This document shows positions 53,650 through 62,886 of a DNA stretch of 64,000 nt, piece by piece. A program made the translations under genes and the position numbers. This DNA comes from an uncultured Aquabacterium sp. (lineage in GTDB: Bacteria; Pseudomonadota; Gammaproteobacteria; Burkholderiales; Burkholderiaceae_C). The notes under the pieces are model-generated. The model did not search any database. It worked only from the letters and a program-made list of their open reading frames with translations, and was not told where the DNA came from. Every line of letters begins with the position of its first letter. The first letter of the stretch is position 1. Location: contig NZ_CAJYGK010000034.1 in assembly GCF_913773725.1 (NCBI RefSeq), positions 111,460 to 175,459 of the forward strand, given 5' to 3'.

Positions 53650-54467
53650 GCCGCGGCGGCCACCACGGGCCGTTCCAACTCCGCACAGATGTGCAGAAGG
53701 GTCTCCTCGGGGTGACTGAGATGCGGGCAATGCCCAGTGGCCGCCATGCGCACCAGCCTGCTACGGGGGAGGTGCCGCAGCAGGTAATCCCCGACACCCA
53801 AGGGGGCCACGGCGTCGTCCGCACACTGCATGATCAGCACCGATGCCGGCACACGCGGCAACTCGGCGCGAATGTCGGACAGGAACACGACCTCGGCGAA
53901 ACGCCGCACGATGGCCGGGTCGCCCGCGCACAGGCTTTCGCGCATCTCGGCCACGCGCTCGGGCCGCGTGGCGGTCTTGACCACCAGCGGCGCCAGCATC
54001 TCGGCCCAGCCCACCATGTTGCGGTCCATCAGGTCGAGCAGGTCCATCACATCCTGGCGCTCGAAGCCCCCGACGTAGTCGCCGTCGTTGATGAAGCGCG
54101 GGCTCGGTCCCACCAGGATCAGGCGCTCGAACAGCTCCGGCCGCTCGATGCTGGCCAGGGCGCCGATCGAACCGCTGATGGAGTGGCCGATGAAGACCAC
54201 CTGCTCGTGCCCCAGTGCGTCGAGCACGTCCAGCAGATCCTGCTTGTAGCCATGCAGCGTGCCATAGCGCTGAGGCGTCCAGGCCCGCAGGTCGGAATGG
54301 CCGCTGCCCACGTAGTCGAACAGCACGATGCGGTGCTCGCGCGCCAGATCGGCCGCCACGAAACGCCACATGCGCTGGTCGCAACCAAACCCGTGGCCGA
54401 GCACGAGCACGCGCTCACCACGGCCCAGCTGGGTCACATGGTTGCGCGACCGGACGTCGAGGTTCAT
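53646..54467 (-). CDS. rsbQ: RsbQ-type alpha/beta hydrolase (KAI2/D14-like)
   Basis: A 273-residue soluble hydrolase closely resembling Bacillus subtilis RsbQ: catalytic Ser96 in GHSISGS, Asp218 in CADDAVAP and His246 in TGHCPHLSHPEET fall at nearly the same positions as S96, D219 and H247 there, and LILVGPSPRFIND is shared. RsbQ supplies or processes a small hydrophobic ligand for the PAS domain of RsbP; plant KAI2 and D14 receptors are homologous. The 4-nt overlap with the PAS kinase gene indicates a two-part sensor. Start ATG 54467; the gene begins this two-gene unit. Confidence 0.9.
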   Translation of the reverse strand: MNLDVRSRNHVTQLGRGERVLVLGHGFGCDQRMWRFVAADLAREHRIVLFDYVGSGHSDLRAWTPQRYGTLHGYKQDLLDVLDALGHEQVVFIGHSISGSIGALASIERPELFERLILVGPSPRFINDGDYVGGFERQDVMDLLDLMDRNMVGWAEMLAPLVVKTATRPERVAEMRESLCAGDPAIVRRFAEVVFLSDIRAELPRVPASVLIMQCADDAVAPLGVGDYLLRHLPRSRLVRMAATGHCPHLSHPEETLLHICAELERPVVAAAA

Positions 54468-54564
54468 GGCACCTCTCCTTGTTTTATGGGGCGCCGGTGC
54501 CGCGCATGTGCACGCCCGACGCTGTGCACCGTTTTAGCACAGGCGGCCTCCAAACCCCAGACGC

Positions 54565-54598
54565 AAAAAAGCCGACATGGCGCAGGGCCATGTCGGCT
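54565..54598 (-). terminator. Intrinsic terminator of fba
   Basis: On the minus strand an 11-bp stem (54588-54598 with 54570-54580), 7-nt loop and then a T run (complement of 54565-54570), 49 nt after the fba stop codon. Confidence 0.88.
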
Positions 54599-54646
54599 GA
54601 TGCGGCCCGGTTCATGACCGGGCTCACACAGGGGGGATGGTCGCGA

Positions 54647-55711
54647 TCAGGCCACGATCTGGGCGAGCTTGCCCGTGGCGTACATCGAAGCGATCTCACT
54701 CAGACCGATCGGCTTGATCTTGCCGGCCTGGCCTTCACATCCGAATTCGAGGTAACGCTGCTTGCACACGGCCTTGGCGGCTTCGCGGGCCGGCTTGAGC
54801 CATTCGCGGGCGTCGAACTTGTCCGGGTTCTCGGCCATGAACTTGCGCACGGCACCGGTCATCGCCAGGCGGATGTCGGTGTCGATGTTGATCTTGCGCA
54901 CGCCGAACTTGATCGCTTCCTGGATCTCCTCGACCGGGACGCCGTACGTTTCCTTCATCTTGCCGCCGTACTGGTTGATGATGGCCAGCAGCTCTTGGGG
55001 CACCGACGAGGAACCGTGCATCACCAGGTGGGTGTTGGGGATGCGGGCATGGATTTCCTTCACGCGGCTGATGGCCAGGATGTCGCCCGTGGGCTTGCGC
55101 GAGAACTTGTAGGCGCCATGGCTGGTGCCGATGGCGATGGCCAGGGCATCCAGCTGGGTGGCCTTCACGAAGGTGGCGGCCTCTTCCGGGTCGGTAAGCA
55201 TCTGGCTGTGGTCCAGCTTGCCCACGGCGCCGATGCCGTCTTCCTCGCCGGCATCACCGGTTTCCAGGTTGCCCAGGCAGCCCAGTTCGCCTTCCACGGT
55301 CACACCGACCTTGTGGGCCATCTCGACCACCTTGCGGGTCACGTCGACGTTGTAGTCGAAGGACGACGGGGTCTTGCCGTCTTCCATCAGCGAGCCGTCC
55401 ATCATCACCGAGCCGAAGCCCAGGTTGATCGCGCCTTCGCACACCTTGGGGCTGGTGCCGTGGTCCTGGTGCATCACCAGCGGGATGTGCGGGTACATCT
55501 CGCACGCGGCCTGGATCAGGTGCTTGATGAAGGGTTCACCGGCGTACTTGCGGGCACCGGCCGACGCCTGCAGGATGACCGGCGCACCGACCTCGTCGGC
55601 CGCGGCCATCACTGCCTGGACCTGCTCCAGGTTGTTCACGTTGAAAGCCGGAATGCCGTAGTTGTGTTCGGCGGCATGGTCCAGCAGCTGGCGCATGGAA
55701 ACGAGTGGCAT
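54647..55711 (-). CDS. fba: Class II fructose-bisphosphate aldolase
   Basis: A 354-residue zinc-dependent aldolase that cleaves fructose 1,6-bisphosphate into two triose phosphates. [12 protein letters not shown], the zinc-site HQDHGTSP, the DGSLMEDG segment and [10 protein letters not shown] are class II hallmarks, and the HGSSSVP block is present. Length fits the Calvin-Benson/glycolysis-type proteobacterial form. ATG 55711 starts [16 protein letters not shown]. It is 177 nt downstream of pyk on the same strand and has its own -10-like element, so independent transcription is possible. Confidence 0.97.
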   Translation of the reverse strand: MPLVSMRQLLDHAAEHNYGIPAFNVNNLEQVQAVMAAADEVGAPVILQASAGARKYAGEPFIKHLIQAACEMYPHIPLVMHQDHGTSPKVCEGAINLGFGSVMMDGSLMEDGKTPSSFDYNVDVTRKVVEMAHKVGVTVEGELGCLGNLETGDAGEEDGIGAVGKLDHSQMLTDPEEAATFVKATQLDALAIAIGTSHGAYKFSRKPTGDILAISRVKEIHARIPNTHLVMHGSSSVPQELLAIINQYGGKMKETYGVPVEEIQEAIKFGVRKINIDTDIRLAMTGAVRKFMAENPDKFDAREWLKPAREAAKAVCKQRYLEFGCEGQAGKIKPIGLSEIASMYATGKLAQIVA

Positions 55712-55786
55712 GGGGTCCCCAGTAATCAGGAAAGATGAAAGAAACCTGAATGCGCGGCCACCGGGCCGGCATGTCGACTGAGGGCG

Positions 55787-55792
55787 ATTCTA
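55787..55792 (-). promoter_or_regulatory. -10 element upstream of fba
   Basis: TAGAAT on the minus strand in the pyk-fba gap, 75 nt before the fba start. No clear -35. Confidence 0.35.
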
Positions 55793-55888
55793 GCGAGACT
55801 GTGCTGGGGCCACACCCCCGCGAGCGCGCAGCCGCCGGCCCGCGCCACGCAGGGGGCGCGACGGAGCCAATGAAGGAAAACTACAGCA

Positions 55889-57322
55889 TCACGCCGACAC
55901 TTCGCACACCTTGAGCATGTTGGTGCCGCCGGGGTGCCCCATGGGCTCGCCACAGGTGATGGCGTAGGTGTCGCCCGGCTTCAGGATGCCGCGCTCGACG
56001 AGCGACTGCTCCGCCTGCCGCAAGGCCTCATCGCGGTCGCCACAGGCCGCCACCAGCAGTGGGCGCACGTTGCGGTACAAGGCCATCCGGCGCAAGGAGA
56101 TGGGCTGGGCGGTCAGGGCAAAGATCGGCACGTGGATCTTGTGCCGGCTCATCCACAACGCGGTCGACCCCGATTCTGTCAGCGCCACGATGGCCTTGCA
56201 GCCGAGGTGGTAGGCCGTGAACAGTGCGCCCATGGCGATCGACTGGTCGATGCGCCCGAAGGTCTTGTTGTTGAAATCGGCGTCCAGCGACACCTCTTCG
56301 GCCCGCTCGGCTTCGATCGCGATGGCGGCCATCTGCTCGACGGTCTCGATCGGGTACTTGCCCGCCGCGGTCTCGGCACTCAGCATCACCGCGTCGGTGC
56401 CGTCCAGCACGGCATTCGCCACGTCGGACACCTCGGCGCGCGTCGGCACCGGGTTGACGATCATCGACTCCATCATCTGGGTGGCCGTGATGACGACCTT
56501 GTCCATCTCGCGGGCCATCTTGATCATGCGCTTCTGCAGCGCCGGCACGGCGGCATTGCCCACCTCGACGGCCAGGTCGCCGCGGGCCACCATGATGCCG
56601 TCCGAGGCGCGCAGGATGCTCTCCAGGTTCGGGATCGCCTCGGTGCGCTCGATCTTGGCGATCAGCGCCGGGCGATGGCGCCAGGGCTCACCCGCCACAT
56701 TCGCCAACTGGCGCGCCATTTCCATGTCGGTCGCGTTCTTGGGAAAGGACACAGCGATGTAATCGCACTGGAAGCCCGCAGCGGTCTTGATGTCCTCCAT
56801 GTCCTTGGCCGTCAGCGCCGGCGCGGTCAGCCCGCCGCCCTGCTTGTTGATGCCCTTGTTGTTCGACAGCTCGCCGCCGACCTTCACGATGGTGTGCACG
56901 GCGTCGCCCCGCACCGCGTCCACGGTCAGCACGATCAACCCGTCGTTGAGCAGCAGCGTATCGCCCGGCTTCACATCGCGCGGCAGTTCCTTGTAATCCA
57001 GGCCCACGCCCTCGATGTCACCCGGCGTGGTGCGGCTGGCGTCCAGCACGAAAGGCTGGCCAACCTCCAGCATCACCTTGCCGTCGGCAAACTTGCCCAC
57101 CCGGATCTTGGGGCCCTGCAGGTCCGCCATGATGGCCACCACCTTGCCCACCCGCGCCGCGGCTTCCCGCACGAGCTGCGCGCGGTCAATGTGGTCCTGC
57201 GCCTTGCCGTGCGAGAAGTTGAGCCGCACCACATCCACGCCCGCACGCAGCATGCGCTCCAGCACCTCCGGGGTGGAGGACGCAGGGCCGAGGGTGGCGA
57301 CGATCTTGGTCGAACGGGACAT
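55889..57322 (-). CDS. pyk: Pyruvate kinase
   Basis: A 477-residue enzyme converting phosphoenolpyruvate and ADP to pyruvate and ATP. The N-terminal RSTKIVATLGPASSTPEVLE, VRLNFSHGKAQDH, the substrate-site IAKIERTEAIPN followed by GIMVARGDLAVE, and the ITATQMMESMI block are all present, and the C-terminal domain is complete. ATG 57322 has GGAGA upstream. With fba and pgk in the same 8 kb, several glycolytic genes are clustered but not in a single operon. Confidence 0.97.
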   Translation of the reverse strand: MSRSTKIVATLGPASSTPEVLERMLRAGVDVVRLNFSHGKAQDHIDRAQLVREAAARVGKVVAIMADLQGPKIRVGKFADGKVMLEVGQPFVLDASRTTPGDIEGVGLDYKELPRDVKPGDTLLLNDGLIVLTVDAVRGDAVHTIVKVGGELSNNKGINKQGGGLTAPALTAKDMEDIKTAAGFQCDYIAVSFPKNATDMEMARQLANVAGEPWRHRPALIAKIERTEAIPNLESILRASDGIMVARGDLAVEVGNAAVPALQKRMIKMAREMDKVVITATQMMESMIVNPVPTRAEVSDVANAVLDGTDAVMLSAETAAGKYPIETVEQMAAIAIEAERAEEVSLDADFNNKTFGRIDQSIAMGALFTAYHLGCKAIVALTESGSTALWMSRHKIHVPIFALTAQPISLRRMALYRNVRPLLVAACGDRDEALRQAEQSLVERGILKPGDTYAITCGEPMGHPGGTNMLKVCEVSA

Positions 57323-57404
57323 GAAACGGGTCTCCAGTGACGAGTGACGGTGCAGACGTCCAAGGAGAGCGAGAAGCCCGGTGCGAACCCGCCCTTCTGG
57401 ACAT

Positions 57405-57423
57405 GTTTAACATTCTATTAACC
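57405..57423 (-). promoter_or_regulatory. AT-rich inverted repeat and -10 element upstream of pyk
   Basis: GTTTAA (57405-57410) and TTAACC (57418-57423) are near-perfect inverted repeats around CATTCTA. The minus strand reads TAGAAT across the centre (57417-57412), a good -10 element about 90 nt before the pyk start. A regulator binding here would block the promoter; the regulator is unknown. Confidence 0.4.
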
Positions 57424-57538
57424 GACGGAAGCGACCCCTCACAAGCATCCCCTCAGGTAAACCCGCAGGCGCACGGGGTCCCGCGTGCCGGTGTAGCAAC
57501 CTTACACTTGCCGGACCCTCCCGGACACAGAAACCAAC

Positions 57539-58363
57539 GTGTACCGCACCCTTGTTTTCGCGCATGCCAACAGTTTTCCGGCCGGCACCTACCGCCAACT
57601 TTTCGCTGGCTGGGCCGCCGCCGGCTTCGATGTCCACGCCATCGACCGCTTCGGCCATGACCCGCGTTACCCGGTGACGCCCGACTGGCCGCATCTGGTC
57701 GCGCAGTTGCACGACTTCATCGTCGGCGAAGTCGGCCACCCGGTTTTTCTGGTCGGGCACTCGCTCGGCGGCTTCCTCAGCATGATGCTCGCTCGCCGAC
57801 ACCCGGCCCTGGTGCAGGGGGTGGTCGTGCTCGACGCACCGCTGCTGTCCGGCTGGAAGGCTGCGGCCGTCGGACTGGCCAAGCGCATGGGGGCCATGCA
57901 CCGCGTGATGCCATCTCGCGTATCGGCGCAGCGCACCACCGAGTGGGCCAGCGAGGACCACGTCCATCAGCACTTCCGCGCCAAGGCCAAGTTCGCGGCC
58001 TTCCACCCGGACGTGCTGCATGACTATGTCCGCACGGGCACCGCCCTCCGACCCGACGGCCGAAGCCGGAGCCTGCACTTCAGCAGAGACGTGGAGACGG
58101 CCATCTACAACACCCTGCCTCACGGTCTGCTGGCCGACTTCCGACGACACCCCCATCGATGCCCCATGGCCTTCATTGCGGGCACCCGCTCCAGCGAGCT
58201 CCGTCGGGTCGGACTGGATGGCACGCGGCAGATCTTCGGGCCGCGCATCTCCTGGATCGAAGGGTCGCACCTCTACCCCCTCGAGCAACCCGAGCAGACC
58301 ACCGCGGAAGTCCTGCGCTGGCTCGACACCTTCCTGGCCAGGCCGGTCCACCAGGCAGCATGA
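57539..58363 (+). CDS. Alpha/beta hydrolase
   Basis: A 274-residue hydrolase with oxyanion-side HANSFPAGTYRQLF, nucleophile elbow VGHSLGGF and a late histidine in IEGSHLYPLE. It resembles esterase/lipase-like alpha/beta hydrolases of Proteobacteria that begin FAHANSFPA; the substrate is unknown. Start GTG 57539. Its stop overlaps the start of the AraC-type regulator (ATGA at 58360-58363), so the two are translated together and the regulator may control this gene and the downstream pair. Confidence 0.85.
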   Translation: MYRTLVFAHANSFPAGTYRQLFAGWAAAGFDVHAIDRFGHDPRYPVTPDWPHLVAQLHDFIVGEVGHPVFLVGHSLGGFLSMMLARRHPALVQGVVVLDAPLLSGWKAAAVGLAKRMGAMHRVMPSRVSAQRTTEWASEDHVHQHFRAKAKFAAFHPDVLHDYVRTGTALRPDGRSRSLHFSRDVETAIYNTLPHGLLADFRRHPHRCPMAFIAGTRSSELRRVGLDGTRQIFGPRISWIEGSHLYPLEQPEQTTAEVLRWLDTFLARPVHQAA

Positions 58364-59451
58364 CGTCTCCGCAGCCGCCCGCGGACCAGACGGTGCCTTT
58401 CGTGACCGTCACGAACTGGATTCGAGCCGCCCGGCGGTGTGGCATCGACATCGAAGCCCTGTTCCTGGCAGAGGGGGTCGACATCACCCAGCTGCACCCC
58501 AGCACCGCGACCATCCGGCCCGTTGCGGTGACCCGCATCATGCATCGGTGCCTGAGCGAGGCGCGGCGGCTGGGCTGCCCGCACCACTTTCCCATCGTGC
58601 TGGGCGACACCTTCGCCTTCGAGTACCTCTCCGACGTCGAGACCTTTATCACCACCAGCGCCACCCTGCGGGATGCGGCGCGCGCCCTCACCTGGATCCC
58701 GCCCCTGGTCAATCCACTGCTGACCTTCGATCTGCAGGAGTTCGGCGATCGCGCCCGCATCGTGCTGCGACTGGGGCAGGCGACCGAACCGGTCCCGCCC
58801 GAGGAGTCCTGGCCCTTTCTGGAGGCCGCCTTCACCACGCTGGTGAAGTTCAGCAAGACCCTGCTGACGGACGTCACCCTGGCCGGCAGGCTCACGCTGC
58901 GCCACGGGGCACACGAGCACAGCGCCCACCTGGCCTCGCACCTGCAGGTCGAACTGGAGCACGACGCCCCGATCGACGCGCTCTGGTTCGACCGGGCCTT
59001 GCTCGACCGACCGCTGATCGGCGCCCTCCCGGGTCTGCACGAGGTGGCCGCGCAGCGCATCACGGAGGAGATCGCCCGGCGCGCGCCGCCCGCCGAGGTG
59101 TCCCAGCCATCGCACCATCCCCTGGTCCGGCAGATCGAACAGACCTACCTCGCCCGACCGGCCCTGCTCGGAGAGGGGCTGGCGGCGCTGGCCAGTGAAC
59201 TGGGCCTGCACCCGCGCACGCTCCAGCGCCGATTGCGGGATGCAGGCGACAGCCACTCCGCCATCCTCGACCGGGTGCGCTTTCACCTGGCCCGCCAGTG
59301 GCTGAGCACGCCGCCGGTTCAGATCGAATCGGTGGCCCTGCGCCTGGGCTTCGCAGACCGCCGCAGCTTCACCCAGGCCTTCATCCGCTGGACGGGCGTG
59401 CCGCCCCGGCGCTACCAGGCGGCCAGCCGCCCCTCCGGCCACGACGACTGA
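58360..59451 (+). CDS. AraC-family transcriptional regulator (Arabinose_bd/HTH_18 type)
   Basis: A 363-residue regulator. Residues about 15-205 match the arabinose-binding-like N-terminal domain found in OruR/ArgR-type AraC proteins, and residues about 255-355 form the double helix-turn-helix, with ELGLHPRTLQRRLRDAG, VALRLGFADRRSFTQAFIRW and TGVPPRRYQ. It probably activates nearby genes in response to a small molecule such as a fatty acid or related metabolite. ATG 58360 overlaps the hydrolase stop. Two COG3687 genes follow 146 nt downstream on the same strand and are candidate targets. Confidence 0.9.
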   Translation: MTSPQPPADQTVPFVTVTNWIRAARRCGIDIEALFLAEGVDITQLHPSTATIRPVAVTRIMHRCLSEARRLGCPHHFPIVLGDTFAFEYLSDVETFITTSATLRDAARALTWIPPLVNPLLTFDLQEFGDRARIVLRLGQATEPVPPEESWPFLEAAFTTLVKFSKTLLTDVTLAGRLTLRHGAHEHSAHLASHLQVELEHDAPIDALWFDRALLDRPLIGALPGLHEVAAQRITEEIARRAPPAEVSQPSHHPLVRQIEQTYLARPALLGEGLAALASELGLHPRTLQRRLRDAGDSHSAILDRVRFHLARQWLSTPPVQIESVALRLGFADRRSFTQAFIRWTGVPPRRYQAASRPSGHDD

Positions 59452-59597
59452 CGCAGCACCGGGTTTCCCCTGGACGTCGCTGTCGCGAAAACTGTCTTTC
59501 TGTCGTCTGCGTGCATCGCCGATTTCGTGCGGGCTTTCTACAGTGAAGCTCGACGCATGCCCCTCCGGATGGGGCACGCGACCGCCTGGAGCCCCGC

Positions 59598-60491
59598 ATG
59601 ACCCGCCCCGACCTGACGCCACCGCCCATCATTCCCCGAGAAAAGCTCGACTTCGGTCTCGACGGTGACATCCCGCGCCACTGGCTGGCGGGTGACGCGT
59701 TCAAGACCCGCTTCTTCGACGCCATGTCGACGCTGTTCCCGGTGGGCGAGCGCTTCTTCATCACCTGTGTGCGCGACTTCAAGGACCGCATCACCGACCC
59801 CAAGGTCCTGCAGGACATCAAGGACTTCACCCGCCAGGAAGCGCAGCACAGCATGCTGCACACCCGCTACAACAACCGCTTGGCCGAGCAGGGCGTGCGG
59901 GTCGATCGCATCCTCGAAGGCCAGGAGCGTCGCCTGTTCCAGATCATCCGCGGCCACTTCTCCCGCGAGTTCACACTGGGCATCACCGCCGCCGCCGAAC
60001 ACATCACCGCGATCATGGCCGACTGCTTTGTCGAGCGGCCCGGCATTTTCGAAGGCGCCGATCCGCGGGTGCGCGCGCTCTACGTCTGGCACGCCATGGA
60101 GGAGATGGAGCACAAGGCCGTGGCCTACGACGTGTTGCAGGACGTGGCCCGCGCCAGCTACCTCACCCGCGTCAGCTCGATGCTGCTGGTCACCATCCTC
60201 TTCCCCTTCCACGTCTTCCGCATCATGCGCCACATGCTGCAGGTCGACGGCTTCAGCCGCTGGCAGCGCACGAAGATCTGGGCCAAGGGCCTGTGGTGGC
60301 TTTACGGCCCGGGCGGCCTCTTCCCGCCCATCCTCGGCCAGTACTTCCGTTACCTGCGCCCCGGCTTTCACCCCTGGCAGGATCCCGTGGTGCAAAGCTA
60401 TGAACCCTGGCTGCGGCTGCTGAAGGAAACCGGAGACCCGATCGAAGCGGGCAACCGCCTGCACGGCCCGGGAGTCTGGGCACACAGCTGA
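59598..60491 (+). CDS. COG3687/PF10118 family protein with di-iron-like motif, copy 1
   Basis: A 297-residue protein of the family labelled predicted metal-dependent hydrolase. The conserved residues read E51, E81xxH84, E134 and E169xxH172, the spacing of four-helix di-iron carboxylate proteins (ferritin/oxygenase-like) rather than a classic hydrolase. Hydrophobic stretches near 185-205 and 230-260 could make it membrane-associated. ATG 59598 has TGGAG upstream. It is followed 55 nt later by a paralogue, and an AraC-type regulator precedes it. The reaction is unknown; oxidation of a lipid-like substrate is a reasonable guess. Confidence 0.82.
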   Translation: MTRPDLTPPPIIPREKLDFGLDGDIPRHWLAGDAFKTRFFDAMSTLFPVGERFFITCVRDFKDRITDPKVLQDIKDFTRQEAQHSMLHTRYNNRLAEQGVRVDRILEGQERRLFQIIRGHFSREFTLGITAAAEHITAIMADCFVERPGIFEGADPRVRALYVWHAMEEMEHKAVAYDVLQDVARASYLTRVSSMLLVTILFPFHVFRIMRHMLQVDGFSRWQRTKIWAKGLWWLYGPGGLFPPILGQYFRYLRPGFHPWQDPVVQSYEPWLRLLKETGDPIEAGNRLHGPGVWAHS

Positions 60492-60546
60492 CCGTTGCAT
60501 CGACGGGCCCGTCCGCGCCGTCCCACCGTCTCAAGGAGCCCTCACC

Positions 60547-61419
60547 ATGAGCACGACAGACCATCCCATCACCCCGCGCGAGAAACTGGACTTCGGCCTG
60601 GACGGCGACATCCCCCGCTACTGGTTCGGGGGCGACGCCTTCAAGACCCGCTTCTTCGACGCCCTCTCCACCATCTTTCCCGAGGGCGAGCGCTTCTTCA
60701 TCGCCTGCGTGCGCGACTTCCGCGACCAGGCCCGAGACCCTGCGTTGCAGGCCGACATCAAGGCCTTCATCCGCCAGGAAGCCCAGCATGGCCTGGTGCA
60801 CGACCGCTACAACGCCCGACTCAAGGCCCAGGGCATCGACGTCGACCGCCTGGAAGGCATCACCCGACACCTGCTGTTCAACGTGATCCGCCGCTACCTG
60901 CCGGCCCGCCAGACCCTGGCGGAGACCGCCGCGGCCGAACACCTGACCGCCGTGATGGCACACGGCTTCTTCGACCGCAAAGCCACCCTCCGCGGTGCGG
61001 ACCCGCGCATGCGGGCGCTGTACGCCTGGCATGCGATGGAAGAAATCGAACACAAGGCCGTGGCGTTCGACGTGATGCAGAAAGTGGCGAAAGTGGGCTA
61101 TCTGCGCCGCATCTGGGCCATGCTCGTCGTCACCCTCAGCTTCAACCTGCACGCCCTCCTCTTCACCCGCGCCATGCTGAAGACCGACGGCTTCAGCCGC
61201 CTGCAGCGCCTGCGGCTGTGGGCCGGCGGCCTCTGGTGGCTCTACGGACCGGGCGGGCTGTACATGGGCGTCGCCGGACACTACCTGCGCTACTTCCGCC
61301 CCGGGTTCCATCCCTGGCAAGGCGGCCAGACTCGCACTTACCAGACCTGGCTCGACACCTATAACCGCACCGGAGACCCCATCCTGGCGGGCGAAGCGGT
61401 CCACGCCGCCGGCCGCTGA
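60547..61419 (+). CDS. COG3687/PF10118 family protein with di-iron-like motif, copy 2
   Basis: A 290-residue paralogue of the preceding gene, alike along its whole length (REKLDFGLDGDIPRYW, WLYGPGGLY and FRPGFHPWQ in both). The putative metal ligands are again conserved: E48, E78xxH81, E131 and E166xxH169. ATG 60547 has AAGGAG ten bases upstream. A strong terminator follows, so the tandem pair is probably the end of one transcription unit. Divergence between the copies suggests different substrates or partner roles rather than a recent duplication. Confidence 0.82.
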   Translation: MSTTDHPITPREKLDFGLDGDIPRYWFGGDAFKTRFFDALSTIFPEGERFFIACVRDFRDQARDPALQADIKAFIRQEAQHGLVHDRYNARLKAQGIDVDRLEGITRHLLFNVIRRYLPARQTLAETAAAEHLTAVMAHGFFDRKATLRGADPRMRALYAWHAMEEIEHKAVAFDVMQKVAKVGYLRRIWAMLVVTLSFNLHALLFTRAMLKTDGFSRLQRLRLWAGGLWWLYGPGGLYMGVAGHYLRYFRPGFHPWQGGQTRTYQTWLDTYNRTGDPILAGEAVHAAGR

Positions 61420-61473
61420 GCCGGACACCGCCCCCCGTGCGCCGACAAGCTCGCCCCATGAGCCGCGCCGACC

Positions 61474-61511
61474 GATGAAAAAAGGCCTCCCATCCGAGAG
61501 GCCTTTTCATC
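61474..61511. terminator. Bidirectional intrinsic terminator between COG3687 copy 2 and pgk
   Basis: A 10-bp stem (61480-61489 with 61498-61507) has A and T tracts on its flanks, extended by GATG/CATC. It can end rightward transcription of the COG3687 pair and leftward transcription of pgk, which converge here. Confidence 0.85.
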
Positions 61512-61545
61512 GCAGGTCACGCGCCCCTCGGGGCCGCAACACGAC

Positions 61546-62739
61546 TCAACCTGCAGCGCGCTTCGTCAGGATCTCGAAGGCCGGCAGGGTCTTGCCCTCC
61601 AGCACTTCCAGGAACGCGCCGCCGCCGGTCGAGATGTAGCCCACATCCTTCTCGATGCCGTACTTGGCGATCGCCGCCAGCGTGTCGCCGCCACCCGCGA
61701 TGCTGAAGGCCGACGACTCGGCAATGGCGCGCGCGATGGCTTCCGTGCCCTTCGAGAACGCATCGAATTCGAACACGCCCACCGGGCCATTCCAGACCAC
61801 GGTGCCGGCAGCCTTGAGCTGCGCAGCCAGACGGGCGGCCGTCTTCGGGCCGATGTCCAGAATCATGTCATCGTCAGCCACATCGGCGGCGTCCTTCACG
61901 GTGGCCGGGGCGTCGGCCGCGAACGTCTTGGCCACGACCACATCCTCCGGGATGGGCACTTCGGCGCCACGGGCCTTCATGGCCTCGATCACCGCCTTCG
62001 CCGCCGGCACCAGATCCGGCTCGGCCAGCGACTTGCCGATCTTCAGCCCCGCGGCCAGCATGAAGGTGTTGGCGATGCCACCGCCCACGATCAGGCCATC
62101 GACGTTCTTCGACAGCGATTCCAGGATGGTCAGCTTGGTCGACACCTTCGAGCCCGCCACGATGGCCAGCAGAGGGCGCTTCGGCGCTTCCAGTGCCTTG
62201 CTGATCGCGTCGATCTCGGCGGCCAGCAGCGGGCCGGCGCACGCGATCTTGGCGAACTGGGCGATCCCGTAGGTCGTGCCTTCGGCGCGGTGCGCCGTGC
62301 CGAACGCGTCGTGCACGAAGATGTCGCACAGCGCGGCCATCTTGCGGGCCAGTTCCTCGTTGTTCTTCTTCTCGCCCTTGTTCAGGCGGCAGTTCTCCAG
62401 CAGCACCACCTCGCCGGCTTGCACGGACACACCGTCCACCCAGTCGCGCACCAGGCGCACCTCGCGGCCCAGCAGTTCACCCAGGCGCTTGGCCACCGGG
62501 GCCAGCGAATCTTCCGGCTTGAACTCGCCTTCGGTCGGGCGTCCCAGGTGGGACGTCACCATCACGGCCGCCCCGGCCTTCAAGGCCAATTCGATGGCCG
62601 GCACCGACGCGCGGATGCGGGTGTCTTCGGTGATGTTGCCCGCGTCATCTTGCGGCACGTTCAGGTCGGCACGGATGAACACGCGCTGACCAGCGGCCTT
62701 GCCCTGGGCCACGAGGTCTTCAAATCGGAGGATGGTCAT
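61546..62739 (-). CDS. pgk: Phosphoglycerate kinase
   Basis: A 397-residue two-domain kinase of glycolysis transferring phosphate from 1,3-bisphosphoglycerate to [24 protein letters not shown] at the N-terminus, [26 protein letters not shown] and the C-terminal GGGDTLAAI loop are diagnostic. It is single, on the minus strand, with a -10-like element 50 nt upstream and the bidirectional terminator downstream. Start ATG 62739. Confidence 0.97.
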   Translation of the reverse strand: MTILRFEDLVAQGKAAGQRVFIRADLNVPQDDAGNITEDTRIRASVPAIELALKAGAAVMVTSHLGRPTEGEFKPEDSLAPVAKRLGELLGREVRLVRDWVDGVSVQAGEVVLLENCRLNKGEKKNNEELARKMAALCDIFVHDAFGTAHRAEGTTYGIAQFAKIACAGPLLAAEIDAISKALEAPKRPLLAIVAGSKVSTKLTILESLSKNVDGLIVGGGIANTFMLAAGLKIGKSLAEPDLVPAAKAVIEAMKARGAEVPIPEDVVVAKTFAADAPATVKDAADVADDDMILDIGPKTAARLAAQLKAAGTVVWNGPVGVFEFDAFSKGTEAIARAIAESSAFSIAGGGDTLAAIAKYGIEKDVGYISTGGGAFLEVLEGKTLPAFEILTKRAAG

Positions 62740-62788
62740 GTTGGCTGCCGTCGAGGCGGTGAAGTTAAACAGAACGGTTCAACCCGCC

Positions 62789-62794
62789 ATTGTA
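62789..62794 (-). promoter_or_regulatory. -10 element for pgk
   Basis: TACAAT on the minus strand, 50 nt before the pgk start codon. No convincing -35. It lies in the 147-nt gap between azlD and pgk. Confidence 0.4.
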
Positions 62795-62886
62795 GAAAGG
62801 TCTGACTCAGGCCGGACTCCAGCCCCCCCGGGCCAATGGACGACGTAACAGCCTCTGCCCGCCCGGATGCAACGGGCCACGCGATG

